A stretch of 64,000 bases of DNA from Algoriphagus ratkowskyi. Lineage in GTDB: Bacteria > Bacteroidota > Bacteroidia > Cytophagales > Cyclobacteriaceae. The position numbers were made by a program, and so were the translations under genes. The DNA lies in contig NZ_MSSV01000007.1 in assembly GCF_002150505.1 (NCBI RefSeq), positions 62,001 through 126,000 on the forward strand. The letters run 5' to 3'. Positions 9,594 through 19,314 of this stretch are shown in pieces (positions within the stretch are counted from its first letter, which is position 1; every line of letters begins with the position of its first letter). Under the pieces are notes generated by a model. That model saw only the letters and a list, made by a program, of their open reading frames with translations, was not told the origin of the DNA and made no database searches.

Positions 9594-11045
9594 ATGAAAA
9601 ATCTATTTAAAACAACCGGAGTTTCCTTTTTGGCAGGCTTGGCAGGAGCTGCAGTCTGGGGCTCCATCAATTTTAATGAAGTACAACCAACCTTTGATTT
9701 TCCCCAGAAAAATAAAATGGATGTGAGTTTTACTTCGCAGTTCGAACCTATCGGCTCTTACGCTCCATCCGATACTCCCATTTCTTTTGTGGAAGCTTCT
9801 GAAAACAGCACAGAATCCGTAGTGTTTATCAAGAATTTTTCCGGAACAGATCCAACTCGATACAGTATGTTTGACTATTTCTTCGGTGGTGGGGGCGGAG
9901 CACAATCACAGCAAGTGAGTACTGGGTCTGGAGTGATCATATCAGGAGATGGCTACATCGTCACCAATAACCACGTGATAGACCGAGCTGAGACAATCGA
10001 AGTAGTACATAAAAAAAGAACCTACAAAGCGAAGCTAGTCGGCACAGATAAAAACACAGACATTGCTGTTTTGAAAATAGAAGGTGAAGATCTCCCATCA
10101 ATTATCCGTGGCAGTAGTCGAGATCTGAAAATTGGAGAATGGGTTCTCGCTGTCGGCAATCCTTTCAACCTGACTTCCACCGTCACTGCAGGGATAGTTT
10201 CTGCCAAAGAGCGCCAAATCAATATCTTGGGAGGAGATTTCCCTTTGGAAAGTTTCATTCAAACTGATGCACCTATTAACCCAGGAAACTCAGGTGGAGC
10301 ATTGGTGAATTTAAAGGGTGAGTTGGTCGGCATCAATACCGCTATTCTGTCTAGAACTGGCTCATACACAGGCTATGGTTTTGCTGTGCCTGTAGATATC
10401 GCAATGAAAATATCAAATGATTTGATCCAATACGGAGAGGTTCAAAAGGCCATCCCTGGAATCGAAGCAGTAGAGATCACCCCTGAGCTGGCTGAAGAGA
10501 TGAAAATCAAAACCCTTGATGGTGTGATAATCACACACGTTATCAAGGATGGAGCTGCCGAAAGAGCTGGCCTTCAACGAAACGATGTGATTACTAAGCT
10601 CGGAGCTCAAGCGATTACAGGAAAAGGAAGTTTTGAAGAAGCACTTTCCTACTATTATCCTGGAGATGAACTTCCTGTTTTTTATATAAGAAATGGAGAT
10701 CAAAAGACTGCCAAGCTTCAACTTCAGAATCTAGAAGGTGGAAATGGTATAATCAAGAGGGAATTTTACACTTCGGCTATTTTGGGGGCCAGACTTGAAG
10801 CTGTTAACACCATTGAAAAAGATAAGTTTGGAGTGGATTACGGGATCAAACTCACTGGACTGACACGTGGATATCTGAGAGAACTTGGACTGAGAGAAGG
10901 GTTCATAATCACGCAAATCAACGGCGATGCTGCCAAAGACCCGAATAAAGTTGGTGGCTATTTGGAAAAATTCAGTGGCAGATTACTTCTAGAAGGTGTT
11001 GCTGCTAATGGCCAGCCATTTATGCAGAGCTATTCTATAAGATAG
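9594..11045 (+). CDS. HtrA/DegQ-type periplasmic serine protease-chaperone
   Basis: This 483-residue S1C protease degrades or refolds damaged envelope proteins. It begins with an uncleaved anchor or signal segment (about residues 5-24). The catalytic triad is H127 (TNNHV), D156 (TDIAV) and S233 (GNSGG). The N-terminal part has a Gly-rich loop (FFGGGGGAQ, about 97-105), followed by PDZ1 (IKDGAAERAGLQRNDVI) and a diverged PDZ2 (RELGLREGFIITQINGD). Length and domain order are normal. It is transcribed alone and followed by a hairpin terminator. Confidence 0.95.
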   Translation: MKNLFKTTGVSFLAGLAGAAVWGSINFNEVQPTFDFPQKNKMDVSFTSQFEPIGSYAPSDTPISFVEASENSTESVVFIKNFSGTDPTRYSMFDYFFGGGGGAQSQQVSTGSGVIISGDGYIVTNNHVIDRAETIEVVHKKRTYKAKLVGTDKNTDIAVLKIEGEDLPSIIRGSSRDLKIGEWVLAVGNPFNLTSTVTAGIVSAKERQINILGGDFPLESFIQTDAPINPGNSGGALVNLKGELVGINTAILSRTGSYTGYGFAVPVDIAMKISNDLIQYGEVQKAIPGIEAVEITPELAEEMKIKTLDGVIITHVIKDGAAERAGLQRNDVITKLGAQAITGKGSFEEALSYYYPGDELPVFYIRNGDQKTAKLQLQNLEGGNGIIKREFYTSAILGARLEAVNTIEKDKFGVDYGIKLTGLTRGYLRELGLREGFIITQINGDAAKDPNKVGGYLEKFSGRLLLEGVAANGQPFMQSYSIR

Positions 11046-11081
11046 GCTTCATTTGTAGTTTAAACTTGGATGAACCTAAGG

Positions 11082-11131
11082 GATAACCGAGCTTTTCAAT
11101 TTGAGAAGCTTAGTTATCTCAATTCATTTTT
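11082..11131 (+). terminator. Terminator of the htrA gene
   Basis: An imperfect hairpin (GATAAC...AGCTT / AAGCT...GTTATC, 11082-11118) is followed by a T-rich tract. It lies over the leftmost possible start of the next reading frame, which supports a later start for that gene. Confidence 0.6.
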
Positions 11132-11190
11132 GTACTTTAAAAGTACTTTCTAATCGACCACAAGCTATCAAGCCCAAAATGCATCTTACT

Positions 11191-11607
11191 ATGAAAACTG
11201 TCTTAAAATCCTGCGAAAAATGTCTAGAAGAATTCAGTAGGGAATTAGTTGACCTTACAGATTATGCCAATCGCTCTAAAAGTGGGAAACTGACTGAAAC
11301 TCAGTCCAGAGATTTATTGAAACATTTTGAAAAAACACATGAATTAGCTTTAGATACCATTACGCAATATTTTGTAAAGATTGGAAAAGGCCCCTATTCA
11401 GGTTCGCGGGATTTGACGGTCGAAGCATTTCATGCAGAGTTAATTGATGATGGAAAAGCTTGGCTAGATATCGTGATTGATCGTATCCAATATAATCCAG
11501 TGTATGATATTGATACTCAGGAAAATTTTCTGGAAAACATTCAAAAAAGCTACATCAGATTACTTCAGCGATTTGAAGAGACAATGGGGAAAAAGCTGAA
11601 TGAATAA
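11191..11607 (+). CDS. HEPN-type nucleotidyltransferase-substrate-binding protein (HI0074-like), orphan
   Basis: The 138 residues are helical and show the family pattern: LLKHFEKTHELALDTITQYF, GSRDLTVEAFHAELIDDGKAWLDIVIDR, then YDIDTQENF. The family normally pairs with an adjacent MNT-type minimal nucleotidyltransferase as a toxin-antitoxin or substrate-binding module. No such partner is present on either side. The HEPN Rx4-6H motif, usually RNxxxH at this place, reads RIQYNP, so the histidine is missing and ribonuclease activity is doubtful. ATG 11191 was chosen; ATG 11179 is also possible. Earlier starts fall inside the htrA terminator. Confidence 0.75.
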   Translation: MKTVLKSCEKCLEEFSRELVDLTDYANRSKSGKLTETQSRDLLKHFEKTHELALDTITQYFVKIGKGPYSGSRDLTVEAFHAELIDDGKAWLDIVIDRIQYNPVYDIDTQENFLENIQKSYIRLLQRFEETMGKKLNE

Positions 11608-11814
11608 AGCCGCGCTTTAGAGTGAGTTTTAATTTTTGTAAGAAGGGAGTGGTGAAAAGTAAAAAGGAAACAAACAATAGGTGAATACTCACTTTTTTAT
11701 CAATAGAAACTTAACGAATCAAAGGTCTTGAATTTTACTAGCGAATTCGCGTCTTCTCTCATCCTTTACTTGTACTGAGCGTATCAAAGTATCGGTCTTC
11801 CGTCCGGTAAAGCA

Positions 11815-11880
11815 AAGCAATAAGGCTAATGACATATCTTCTGACCGGGTGGGCGAAGAAATTTTGGTTACTAGCAAGAT
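11815..11880. repeat. Possible decayed R1 repeat fragment
   Basis: The string AATAAGGCTAATGACATATC followed by TTCTGACCGGGTGGGCGAAG loosely matches the left half of repeat copy A. The upstream CGGTCTTCCGTCCGG (about 11792-11806) is reminiscent of the core on the other strand. The match is weak. Confidence 0.25.
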
Positions 11881-11896
11881 TAAGGACAAACAGATT

Positions 11897-13318
11897 CTAA
11901 TAAGACCTCATTTTGAATTTTTTCTTCAATTCAAGCACTGAATTACGGAATGAAGTATCTGTTTCCATGATGTCATTCACTGTCTGAACCGCGTGAATCA
12001 CCGTAGAGTGATCTCTACCTCCGAAGTGGTAACCAATCGATTTTAAAGAATGATTGGTGAATTCCTTGCAGAAATACATTGCTACTTGTCGGGCGGTTAC
12101 AATCTCCTTTTTTCGAGTCTTTGCTTTCAAATCATCCAGCGCAATACCGTAATATTCTGAAACGGTTTTCTGGATAAAATCTACACCAACTTCCGTTTCA
12201 ATATCCTTGATGATATTTTTCATAACGGTCTTGCCAAGCTCAAGACTTATTTCCACACGATTCAAAGAAGCATGTGCAATAAGAGAAATTAGAATTCCTT
12301 CCAACTCCCGAACATTCGTATCTACAGTGTAAGCAAGGTATTCTACTACATCGTCAGGAATGACAATTCCCTCAGATTCCATTTTTCTCCGGATAATTGC
12401 TACTCTAGTTTCAAAATCTGGCATTTGAAGATCAGCTGTCAGACCCCATTTGAAACGGGAAAGCAAACGTTCTTCCAAGCCTTTTAAATCCCTAGGCGGG
12501 CAATCAGAAGTCATGATGATTTGCTTCTTGCTCTGATGCAGGTGATTGAAAATATGGAAAAACATCTCTTGTGTCCTATCCTTTCCTGCCAAAAATTGAA
12601 TATCATCAATGATCAATACATCTACTTGCATGTAGAAGTTGGTGAAGCTTTTCACATTACCGTCCTTGATGGAGTCCATGAATTGATTCACAAATTTCTC
12701 AGAAGAAACATACAGCACGAATTTGTTATCCGGACCATTTTTGATCTCGTTCCCAATCGCTTGTACCAAATGCGTTTTTCCTAAACCTACTCCACCGTAA
12801 ACCATCAGCGGGTTAAAAGAGGTGATCCCTGGTTTGGTCGCCACAGCAAAACCAGCTGAACGAGCAAGCCGGTTACAATCACCCTCTATGTAAGTAGTAA
12901 ATGTGTAAGTGGGATTGAGATTACTATTCGTGAGCGCCTCAGCATTCAAGGATTTCATCTCAAAAGGAGTCTTATCTGGCTCTACATTAGCCTGAACCTT
13001 CTTATTATTTCCAGAATTCCCTTGGGGGAAAGAAACCACATACGGTTGATTCGACGAATTTCCACGATCTACAACTACTGCATATTCCAGTCTTCCGCTC
13101 TGCCCCAAAGTAGTTTTGATGGCAATTTTTAGTTCTTGCACATAGTTGTCCTCCAGCCACTCATAGAAGAATTGGCTGGGAACCTGAATAGTCAGCGATG
13201 TGCCTTCAAGTTTGACAGGATTAATGGGCTTAAACCAAGTTGAAAAGCTCTGCTCATTGACGTGCTGTTCGATAACACGTAAACATTCATTCCAAACGGC
13301 GCTAGCTTCTGAACTCAT
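11897..13318 (-). CDS. dnaA: Chromosomal replication initiator DnaA
   Basis: DnaA binds DnaA boxes at oriC and melts the origin in its ATP form. The 473 residues show the N-terminal DnaB/HobA-interaction domain (WNECLRVIEQHVNEQSFSTWFKP), a polar linker, and the AAA+ domain with Walker A GGVGLGKT at 175-182 and Walker B LIIDDIQFLAG. The C-terminal helix-turn-helix carries the signature GGRDHSTVIHAV. The gene is intact and alone. No cluster of TTATCCACA boxes was seen on either side and dnaN is not adjacent, so this window does not look like the origin. Confidence 0.98.
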   Translation of the reverse strand: MSSEASAVWNECLRVIEQHVNEQSFSTWFKPINPVKLEGTSLTIQVPSQFFYEWLEDNYVQELKIAIKTTLGQSGRLEYAVVVDRGNSSNQPYVVSFPQGNSGNNKKVQANVEPDKTPFEMKSLNAEALTNSNLNPTYTFTTYIEGDCNRLARSAGFAVATKPGITSFNPLMVYGGVGLGKTHLVQAIGNEIKNGPDNKFVLYVSSEKFVNQFMDSIKDGNVKSFTNFYMQVDVLIIDDIQFLAGKDRTQEMFFHIFNHLHQSKKQIIMTSDCPPRDLKGLEERLLSRFKWGLTADLQMPDFETRVAIIRRKMESEGIVIPDDVVEYLAYTVDTNVRELEGILISLIAHASLNRVEISLELGKTVMKNIIKDIETEVGVDFIQKTVSEYYGIALDDLKAKTRKKEIVTARQVAMYFCKEFTNHSLKSIGYHFGGRDHSTVIHAVQTVNDIMETDTSFRNSVLELKKKFKMRSY

Positions 13319-13725
13319 TAGAGAAGATTTCTGAAAAACAAATTTCTTGCGGTAAGTGCAAGGGGGTCAAATTTGAGCATAATTAACTTAAATAAAAAAT
13401 TGATTTCTTCTTGAAATATTGAGTTTTTGGACAAGAACTAATTTACCACCAAAGGAAATTTGGTAGCCCAATACTTTTAAGTTTGAAGGATTCAGGATAG
13501 GGTGAAATAGAGACCTATTTGGCTTCTTTTTACTGAGTATTCTAATTTTCAGCCTTTTAAAAAGAAGTTTAAAACAAATCGAAATATTAAACCGATTCAC
13601 ATAAACTCTTTGTTTTCGCTTCATTTTCCTAATTTTGGTAAAGCCTATTAGGTAGCACTTCTACTAATTAAAAAGTAGATTTTATTCTCAGATATTCGAG
13701 TTAAGTATAAATTAAAAACCCAACT
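13319..13725. other. Divergent intergenic region dnaA / mutA
   Basis: These 407 AT-rich bp hold the presumed dnaA promoter on the left and a clear mutA promoter at 13609-13637. A 78-codon minus-strand frame (13388-13624) has a composition like random AT-rich DNA and was not called. No DnaA-box cluster was seen. Confidence 0.5.
13609..13637 (+). promoter_or_regulatory. Bacteroidota-type promoter upstream of mutA
   Basis: TTTG at 13609-13612, a 17-nt spacer, then TAATTTTG at 13630-13637 match the -33 TTTG / -7 TAnnTTTG pattern of Bacteroidota housekeeping promoters. Transcription would start near 13645, giving a leader of about 80 nt before mutA. Confidence 0.6.
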
Positions 13726-15132
13726 ATGATAAATCAGGACTTTTATACCTTCCCTCCTTCCAGTAAAAATGACTGGATTGATCAGATAAAGCGAGATCTA
13801 AAAGGCAAAGATTATGATAGCACCCTCACTTCCGAGCTTTGGGACAAAATCAAAATTCAGCCTTTCTATACTTCAGACGATTTAAATGAAGAGGTCGCCG
13901 AGTATAAATTCCATCCGGAGTCAAAACTCCCAGGAATGTCACCAAGATTATGGAATAATTTAGTTTCCATATACCCTGAAAATGAAAAATCAGCAAATGA
14001 AGAAACTCTGCATACACTACAAAACGGGGCTGACGGACTGGTTTTTCATTTGGATGGATCAGAGAATCTAAATCAAATTTTAAGGGCTGTCCATACTGAG
14101 TTTATTTCTACTAACTTTTTACCCACCGGCGAAACTGCCCTCTTATTTCGAGCTATCCATGAATGGATTCAATCAACTACCCTTAAACCAAGTATGCTCA
14201 GCGGAGCAATCCTTTGGAATCCCTGCGATGAGTTATTTTTGACAAACGGAGATTTAGAGCTAGGAATTGACTTAGCTGCTAAAGCAATAAACGACTTCAA
14301 AGAATTCAGAGAATTTTATCCTATGACTATCGATCTTTCTCGCTACGCAAATGCTGGAGCCACGGGAATCGAAGAGCTCACTTATGGATTAGGGGAAGTC
14401 ATCGAATTGATAGATAAGCTTTCCAAAAAAGCTATTTCACCAACTCAAGTTTTTGAAAACCTCGCTTTCCATACGGCTATTGGCGATTCTCACTTTGCAG
14501 AGATCGCCAAAATAAAAGGGTTGCGAAAGTTAATCAAGGAGCTGGCAGGGAATTACGGCGTTGAGGTAGAGATGGAAAGCATTCATATTATTACCTCCAC
14601 CAGTACTTGGAGCAAATCACTTCTGGACAAAAACACCAATCTTATCCGACAGACCTATGAGGCTATGGCGGGAATCCTAGGAGGGGGAAATTCACTTTGG
14701 GTGAAACCTACAGAAGGAAGGAACGCATCCGTTTTGGAAAAAAGGATTGCTAGAAATATTTCAACCATAGTAAAAGAAGAGAGTTATCTCGACAAAGTGA
14801 TGGATCCTGCAGCTGGATCGTTTTATTTAGAAAAGCTTCAACAGGAAATCGAAGAGGAGGTAATCTTGGAGCTTCAAAAATTAGAAGAAACAGGGGGTTG
14901 GCTTAAGGGATTTGAAGCTCGCACTATTCATAAAGAAATTCGAGCATCACGAGAATCCGCTCAGAAGAAAATTCTTTCAGAAGCTAACATTAAGGTTGGC
15001 GTAAATAAATACCTCGCCAAAGGTAAACTGGAAAACCATCTTCCATTTGAGCAAATCATCGAAAAAGACTTTGAGTTAGTTCCTAGTCGAGCAACATACT
15101 TTGTAGAACAAAATATCCTAAGCAAGGCATGA
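13726..15132 (+). CDS. mutA: Methylmalonyl-CoA mutase small subunit
   Basis: This is the non-catalytic partner of MutB in heterodimeric methylmalonyl-CoA mutase, which links propionyl-CoA and succinyl-CoA metabolism. The 468 residues cover the TIM-barrel CoA-binding domain ([42 protein letters not shown]). They stop before a C-terminal cobalamin domain, so this chain is shorter than the small subunits that retain a vestigial B12 domain. Its stop overlaps the mutB start by 4 nt (ATGA), indicating translational coupling and stoichiometric synthesis. Confidence 0.93.
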   Translation: MINQDFYTFPPSSKNDWIDQIKRDLKGKDYDSTLTSELWDKIKIQPFYTSDDLNEEVAEYKFHPESKLPGMSPRLWNNLVSIYPENEKSANEETLHTLQNGADGLVFHLDGSENLNQILRAVHTEFISTNFLPTGETALLFRAIHEWIQSTTLKPSMLSGAILWNPCDELFLTNGDLELGIDLAAKAINDFKEFREFYPMTIDLSRYANAGATGIEELTYGLGEVIELIDKLSKKAISPTQVFENLAFHTAIGDSHFAEIAKIKGLRKLIKELAGNYGVEVEMESIHIITSTSTWSKSLLDKNTNLIRQTYEAMAGILGGGNSLWVKPTEGRNASVLEKRIARNISTIVKEESYLDKVMDPAAGSFYLEKLQQEIEEEVILELQKLEETGGWLKGFEARTIHKEIRASRESAQKKILSEANIKVGVNKYLAKGKLENHLPFEQIIEKDFELVPSRATYFVEQNILSKA

Positions 15133-17249
15133 GACCAGATATAAAAAATTGGAAATCCTCGAAAATTCAGACTTCTAAATCGGAAGTAAAACAGAATTGG
15201 GAAGCTCCTGAGCAGATTTCTATTCCTTCTGTTTTTGACAAAAATGAAATCGCTGCCCTTTCTCATGTGAATTATGCTGCAGGAATTCCTCCTTATTTGA
15301 GAGGCCCTTACAGTACGATGTACAGCATGCGACCATGGACAATTCGTCAGTATGCTGGATTTTCAACTGCTGAAGAGTCCAATTCGTTTTACAGAAAAAA
15401 TCTAGCAGGAGGTCAGAAAGGGCTTTCTGTGGCTTTCGATCTGGCAACTCACCGAGGCTATGATTCTGATCATCCCCGCGTAGTTGGTGATGTAGGAAAA
15501 GCTGGCGTTGCTATCGACTCAGTGGAAGATATGAAGTTGTTGTTTGACCAGATTCCTCTGGATCAAATGTCAGTTTCCATGACTATGAATGGAGCTGTAA
15601 TCCCGATTTTAGCTTTCTACATAGTCGCAGCTGAAGAGCAAGGCGTAAATCCTGAGCAACTGAGCGGCACGATTCAGAATGATATTCTGAAGGAATTTAT
15701 GGTTCGCAATACTTACATATATCCTCCACAACCGTCGATGCGGATCATAGCAGACATCTTTAAGTTCACTTCCGAGCGCATGCCTAAGTTCAACTCCATC
15801 TCTATCTCTGGCTATCACATGCAGGAAGCTGGAGCCACAGCAGATCTGGAATTAGCTTACACCCTTGCTGATGGATTGGAATATTTGAGAACAGGTGTAC
15901 AAGCAGGTTTGGATATTGACAACTTCGCTCCTAGACTTTCCTTCTTTTGGGCAATCGGAATGAATCACTTTATGGAAATTGCAAAAATGAGGGCAGGGCG
16001 TCTGCTTTGGGCGAAAATTGTAAAGCAATTCAATCCAAAGTCAGATAAATCACTGGCTCTAAGGACGCACTGCCAGACTTCCGGCTGGTCATTGACCGAG
16101 CAAGATCCGTATAATAATGTGACACGGACCGCCATCGAAGCGCTAGCCGCAGTGATGGGGCATACACAATCACTCCACACGAATTCACTTGATGAAGCTA
16201 TTGCTTTGCCTACAGATTTCTCTGCAAGAATTGCACGGAATACGCAATTGGTACTCCAAGAAGAAACTAGCGTCACCGACGTAGTTGATCCGTGGGGAGG
16301 CTCACACTATGTGGAGTTTTTGACAGATCAACTCGTACAACGAGCTTGGACTCTGATCGAGGAAGTAGAAGCACTTGGTGGCATGGCCAAAGCCATTGAA
16401 GCAGGTTTACCAAAGCTTAGAATTGAGGAGGCTGCCGCCAAAAAACAAGCTCGAATAGACAGCGGAAGAGATATTATCGTTGGAGTAAATCGCTTTCAAG
16501 TAGATGAGGAATCTGAAATAGAAGTTCGGGACGTCGATAATCAGGCTGTTCGAGAATCTCAGCTTGCAAGATTGGGAAAAGTGAAATCATCCAGAAATAA
16601 ATCAGAAGTAGCAAAAAGCTTAGATTCTTTGATTCATGCTGCCAAATCAGGCACAGGTAATCTCCTTGAGTTAGCAATCGATGCAGCTAGAAAAAGAGCT
16701 ACTTTGGGTGAAATTTCAGATGCAATGGAATTGGCTTTTGGTCGTCATCAAGCACAGACGAAATCTATCACTGGAGTATATGCCGCAGAAGTGAAAAATC
16801 AAGTATCATTTAAAACAGCAATTACTCTCTCCGATGAGTTTGCAAAACTAGAAGGTCGCAGACCAAGAATAATGGTTGCCAAAATGGGCCAAGACGGTCA
16901 TGACCGAGGAGCAAAAATAATTGCTACAGGCTTTGCTGATATGGGATTTGACGTGGACATCGGGCCACTTTTCCAGACTCCTGCCGAAGTTGCCCAGCAA
17001 GCAATTGAGAATGATGTGCATATTGTCGGTGCTTCCTCTTTGGCCGCAGGCCACAAGACGCTAGTTCCACAATTGATAGAAGCGCTAAAAGAATTAGGTA
17101 GAGAAGATATTATGGTTGTGGCTGGCGGAGTAATTCCAGCGAAGGATTATCAATTTCTAAAGGATGCTGGAGTATTTGCTGTATTCGGTCCTGGGACGGT
17201 ACTTTCTGAAGCAGCTAGTGAGATTCTGAAGAAGTTGATAGAGGAGTGA
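15129..17249 (+). CDS. mutB: Methylmalonyl-CoA mutase large (catalytic) subunit
   Basis: MutB catalyses the adenosylcobalamin-dependent rearrangement between (R)-methylmalonyl-CoA and succinyl-CoA. At 706 residues it has the usual length. The N-terminal barrel includes [29 protein letters not shown] and [19 protein letters not shown]. The C-terminal B12 domain carries the DxHxxG base-off motif with the cobalt-ligand histidine at H591 ([10 protein letters not shown]) and the downstream SSLAAGH and GGVIP motifs. The GTPase chaperone MeaB and the epimerase are not adjacent. No cobalamin riboswitch was seen ahead of mutA. Confidence 0.97.
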   Translation: MRPDIKNWKSSKIQTSKSEVKQNWEAPEQISIPSVFDKNEIAALSHVNYAAGIPPYLRGPYSTMYSMRPWTIRQYAGFSTAEESNSFYRKNLAGGQKGLSVAFDLATHRGYDSDHPRVVGDVGKAGVAIDSVEDMKLLFDQIPLDQMSVSMTMNGAVIPILAFYIVAAEEQGVNPEQLSGTIQNDILKEFMVRNTYIYPPQPSMRIIADIFKFTSERMPKFNSISISGYHMQEAGATADLELAYTLADGLEYLRTGVQAGLDIDNFAPRLSFFWAIGMNHFMEIAKMRAGRLLWAKIVKQFNPKSDKSLALRTHCQTSGWSLTEQDPYNNVTRTAIEALAAVMGHTQSLHTNSLDEAIALPTDFSARIARNTQLVLQEETSVTDVVDPWGGSHYVEFLTDQLVQRAWTLIEEVEALGGMAKAIEAGLPKLRIEEAAAKKQARIDSGRDIIVGVNRFQVDEESEIEVRDVDNQAVRESQLARLGKVKSSRNKSEVAKSLDSLIHAAKSGTGNLLELAIDAARKRATLGEISDAMELAFGRHQAQTKSITGVYAAEVKNQVSFKTAITLSDEFAKLEGRRPRIMVAKMGQDGHDRGAKIIATGFADMGFDVDIGPLFQTPAEVAQQAIENDVHIVGASSLAAGHKTLVPQLIEALKELGREDIMVVAGGVIPAKDYQFLKDAGVFAVFGPGTVLSEAASEILKKLIEE

Positions 17250-17364
17250 TTTAGATGCATCATTTTGATTTAAATATCTCCTAGCCCCCTTAGAAGAAAC
17301 ACCATATTTGAACTTTGGTATTTTACACCAAAAGTATACCTGCCATTAGATTTGAAAGCCTAAA

Positions 17365-19314
17365 ATGAAGAACATCACTTTTGTATATGATCCGGAAACG
17401 GAGCAGGAAAAACTTGAAGAGTTGCTAGAAAGGCTAGATCCAAAACCTGTTGAGCACATTTCTTTTTCAGATCTTAAAATATCTAATTATTCAGAAAGGG
17501 ATTGCTTGGCTTGTTCGCTTTCAGACGAGCATCTAAAAGATCTCATACAATCGCTAGGTGAAAATAAAGTGAAGTTAGCCTTGCTGCCGCATCCTCAGAT
17601 GATCGAGGCAAGGAAAGGATATGGTATCAATTCAAATTTTGAGAAAGCCTGGGAAGAAATACAACTAGCTGAGGAAATACCAGTAATCGATATGATGCAG
17701 GTAAATGAAAAGATGGCATTCAACTCTTTGGTCGTGGGCACATCGTTGGGAATCTTATACTCCAGTTCTTCTTCCAACTTTTTTGAAGGCCTCAAACAGC
17801 GACTAAAGCAATTAGGTAGCCTTTTTCGAAGGGTAAAATTGAAGCCCTATACGATCACCTACAAGAATGGAAGTGATGAAGAGAAAGTCATAGAAACTGC
17901 TGCTATGGGTATTTTGGCAGTCGCTCACTGCGAAAGCAACATAATTTTCCGAAGGGTCATTCAAGAATCCGGACTCGAAGACGGAAGAGTTCATCTTTTG
18001 ATTTTAGCTCCAAAAAGTCTGTTTTCACTTATTCAATTTGGACTTCAAAATCTTTTTTTCCCAGTAAAAGGAAGTACGCTTCCAAGTTTTGTAGGATACC
18101 TCTCCACAAGTGAGGTTGTAATTACATCCTCCGAAACTATTCAATTTGCTATGGATGGAAAGGAAGGTGAGGAAAAAGAATTACATATCAATTTGGTTGA
18201 GGAGAAGATAAAACTTCTTCCGGGAGCATCCATACTCGAAGCCGAAAAAACAGATGGTCCGGATGAAATCAACGCAAGACTACTGCCTACTGGAAGATTA
18301 AAAGAAGAGCTGCTCCACTCCTATTTGCCTTGGGTGCGTCACGCAACGGCTGAAGAATTCAAGGAATTATTTTCATTGTTAAGACAAAATGCTCAAACAA
18401 GTTCTACCTACTTGGTTTTAATGGCTTTGTCAACGATGATCGCCACGTTTGGTTTATTTGGAGATTCAGCCCCGGTAGTAATTGGTGCGATGATCTTAGC
18501 GCCTCTGATGGGGCCGATTATCTCCTTGGCTATGGGAGCACTTCGGCAAGATGCTTTGCTGATAAAAAATAGTTTAATCACGATTTTCTGGGGAATTATA
18601 TTGGGACTTCTATTTTCTATACTGATAACTTCTATCACACCTTTAGAAATATTGAATGATCAGATTCTTGCACGGATTCGTCCAAATTTACTTGACTTGG
18701 GAATTGCCGTTGCATCCGGGATAGCTGGCGCATATGCCTATTCTAAAGAAGAAATTAATAAAACACTGGCTGGAGTAGCGATATCAGTTGCTTTAGTACC
18801 TCCTTTGGCGGTGGCTGGAATTGGGATAGGTTGGCTGGATTGGAGCGTTTTTGGAGGCGCGATGTTATTGCTGGGAACAAACTTGGCAGGTATTGTCATG
18901 GCTGCCTCAATTACTTTTTTGGTTCTAGGATTTTCTCCCTTCAGGCTGGCCAAACGAGGCCTTATGATTAGCCTTGGAATATTTATCGCAATAGCATTAC
19001 CCCTTGGACTCAGCTTCAATAAGATGGTAGATGAAAACTCCATCATCCAAGAACTTGCTGGCAAGGAAATTCCTCACGGTTTATTAAGAGAAGTGAAGGT
19101 AGTTCAAATGAATCCGCTACGTCTATCTGTCACCTTGCTTTCGGATAAAGTTTTGACGGAAAATGATTTTGAAGAGATAAAATCAGAGATTGAGGAAGAA
19201 ATCAAACAGCCAATAGAACTTGAAATGACCTTAGGAATTTCTATGGGTGAATCAGCAAGAAAAGTCAAACAGGAAGGATTTAAGGACGGTATCTGGAAGT
19301 CAATTTTCAATTAG
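17365..19314 (+). CDS. DUF389 (TIGR00341-type) membrane protein with lipid-kinase-like N-terminal region
   Basis: This is a 649-residue two-part protein. The C-terminal part (about 345-570) is the hydrophobic DUF389 domain, with several membrane helices and the conserved GDSAPVVIGAMILAPLMGPI stretch; its function is unknown. The first 330 or so residues follow the layout of the diacylglycerol-kinase fold: LALLPHPQMIEARKGYG stands where kinases have LPLGTGNDFAR, then AWEEIQ...IDMMQVN, and a C-lobe with EVVITSSETIQFAMDGKE. The GGDGT and GTGND nucleotide motifs are not preserved, so kinase activity is unlikely. The fold assignment is an inference from pattern. A TTTGGT/ACCAAA inverted repeat lies about 40 bp upstream. 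The 3' end overlaps the convergent PP-loop gene by 8 bp. Confidence 0.82.
   Translation: MKNITFVYDPETEQEKLEELLERLDPKPVEHISFSDLKISNYSERDCLACSLSDEHLKDLIQSLGENKVKLALLPHPQMIEARKGYGINSNFEKAWEEIQLAEEIPVIDMMQVNEKMAFNSLVVGTSLGILYSSSSSNFFEGLKQRLKQLGSLFRRVKLKPYTITYKNGSDEEKVIETAAMGILAVAHCESNIIFRRVIQESGLEDGRVHLLILAPKSLFSLIQFGLQNLFFPVKGSTLPSFVGYLSTSEVVITSSETIQFAMDGKEGEEKELHINLVEEKIKLLPGASILEAEKTDGPDEINARLLPTGRLKEELLHSYLPWVRHATAEEFKELFSLLRQNAQTSSTYLVLMALSTMIATFGLFGDSAPVVIGAMILAPLMGPIISLAMGALRQDALLIKNSLITIFWGIILGLLFSILITSITPLEILNDQILARIRPNLLDLGIAVASGIAGAYAYSKEEINKTLAGVAISVALVPPLAVAGIGIGWLDWSVFGGAMLLLGTNLAGIVMAASITFLVLGFSPFRLAKRGLMISLGIFIAIALPLGLSFNKMVDENSIIQELAGKEIPHGLLREVKVVQMNPLRLSVTLLSDKVLTENDFEEIKSEIEEEIKQPIELEMTLGISMGESARKVKQEGFKDGIWKSIFN

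Noticed and set aside
11101..11190. Upstream extension of the HEPN gene to a TTG at 11101
   Set aside because: The start lies inside the hairpin of the htrA terminator; ATG 11191 gives the family-typical N-terminus.
13388..13624. 78-codon minus-strand ORF upstream of mutA
   Set aside because: Lys/Phe/Ile/Asn-rich composition of random AT DNA, overlaps the mutA promoter, no recognisable family.
11608..13725. Possible oriC around dnaA
   Set aside because: No cluster of TTATCCACA-like boxes or AT-rich unwinding repeats was seen on either side, and dnaN is not adjacent.
13638..13725. Cobalamin riboswitch ahead of the B12-dependent mutase genes
   Set aside because: The leader is only about 80 nt and lacks the B12-box; too short for the aptamer.
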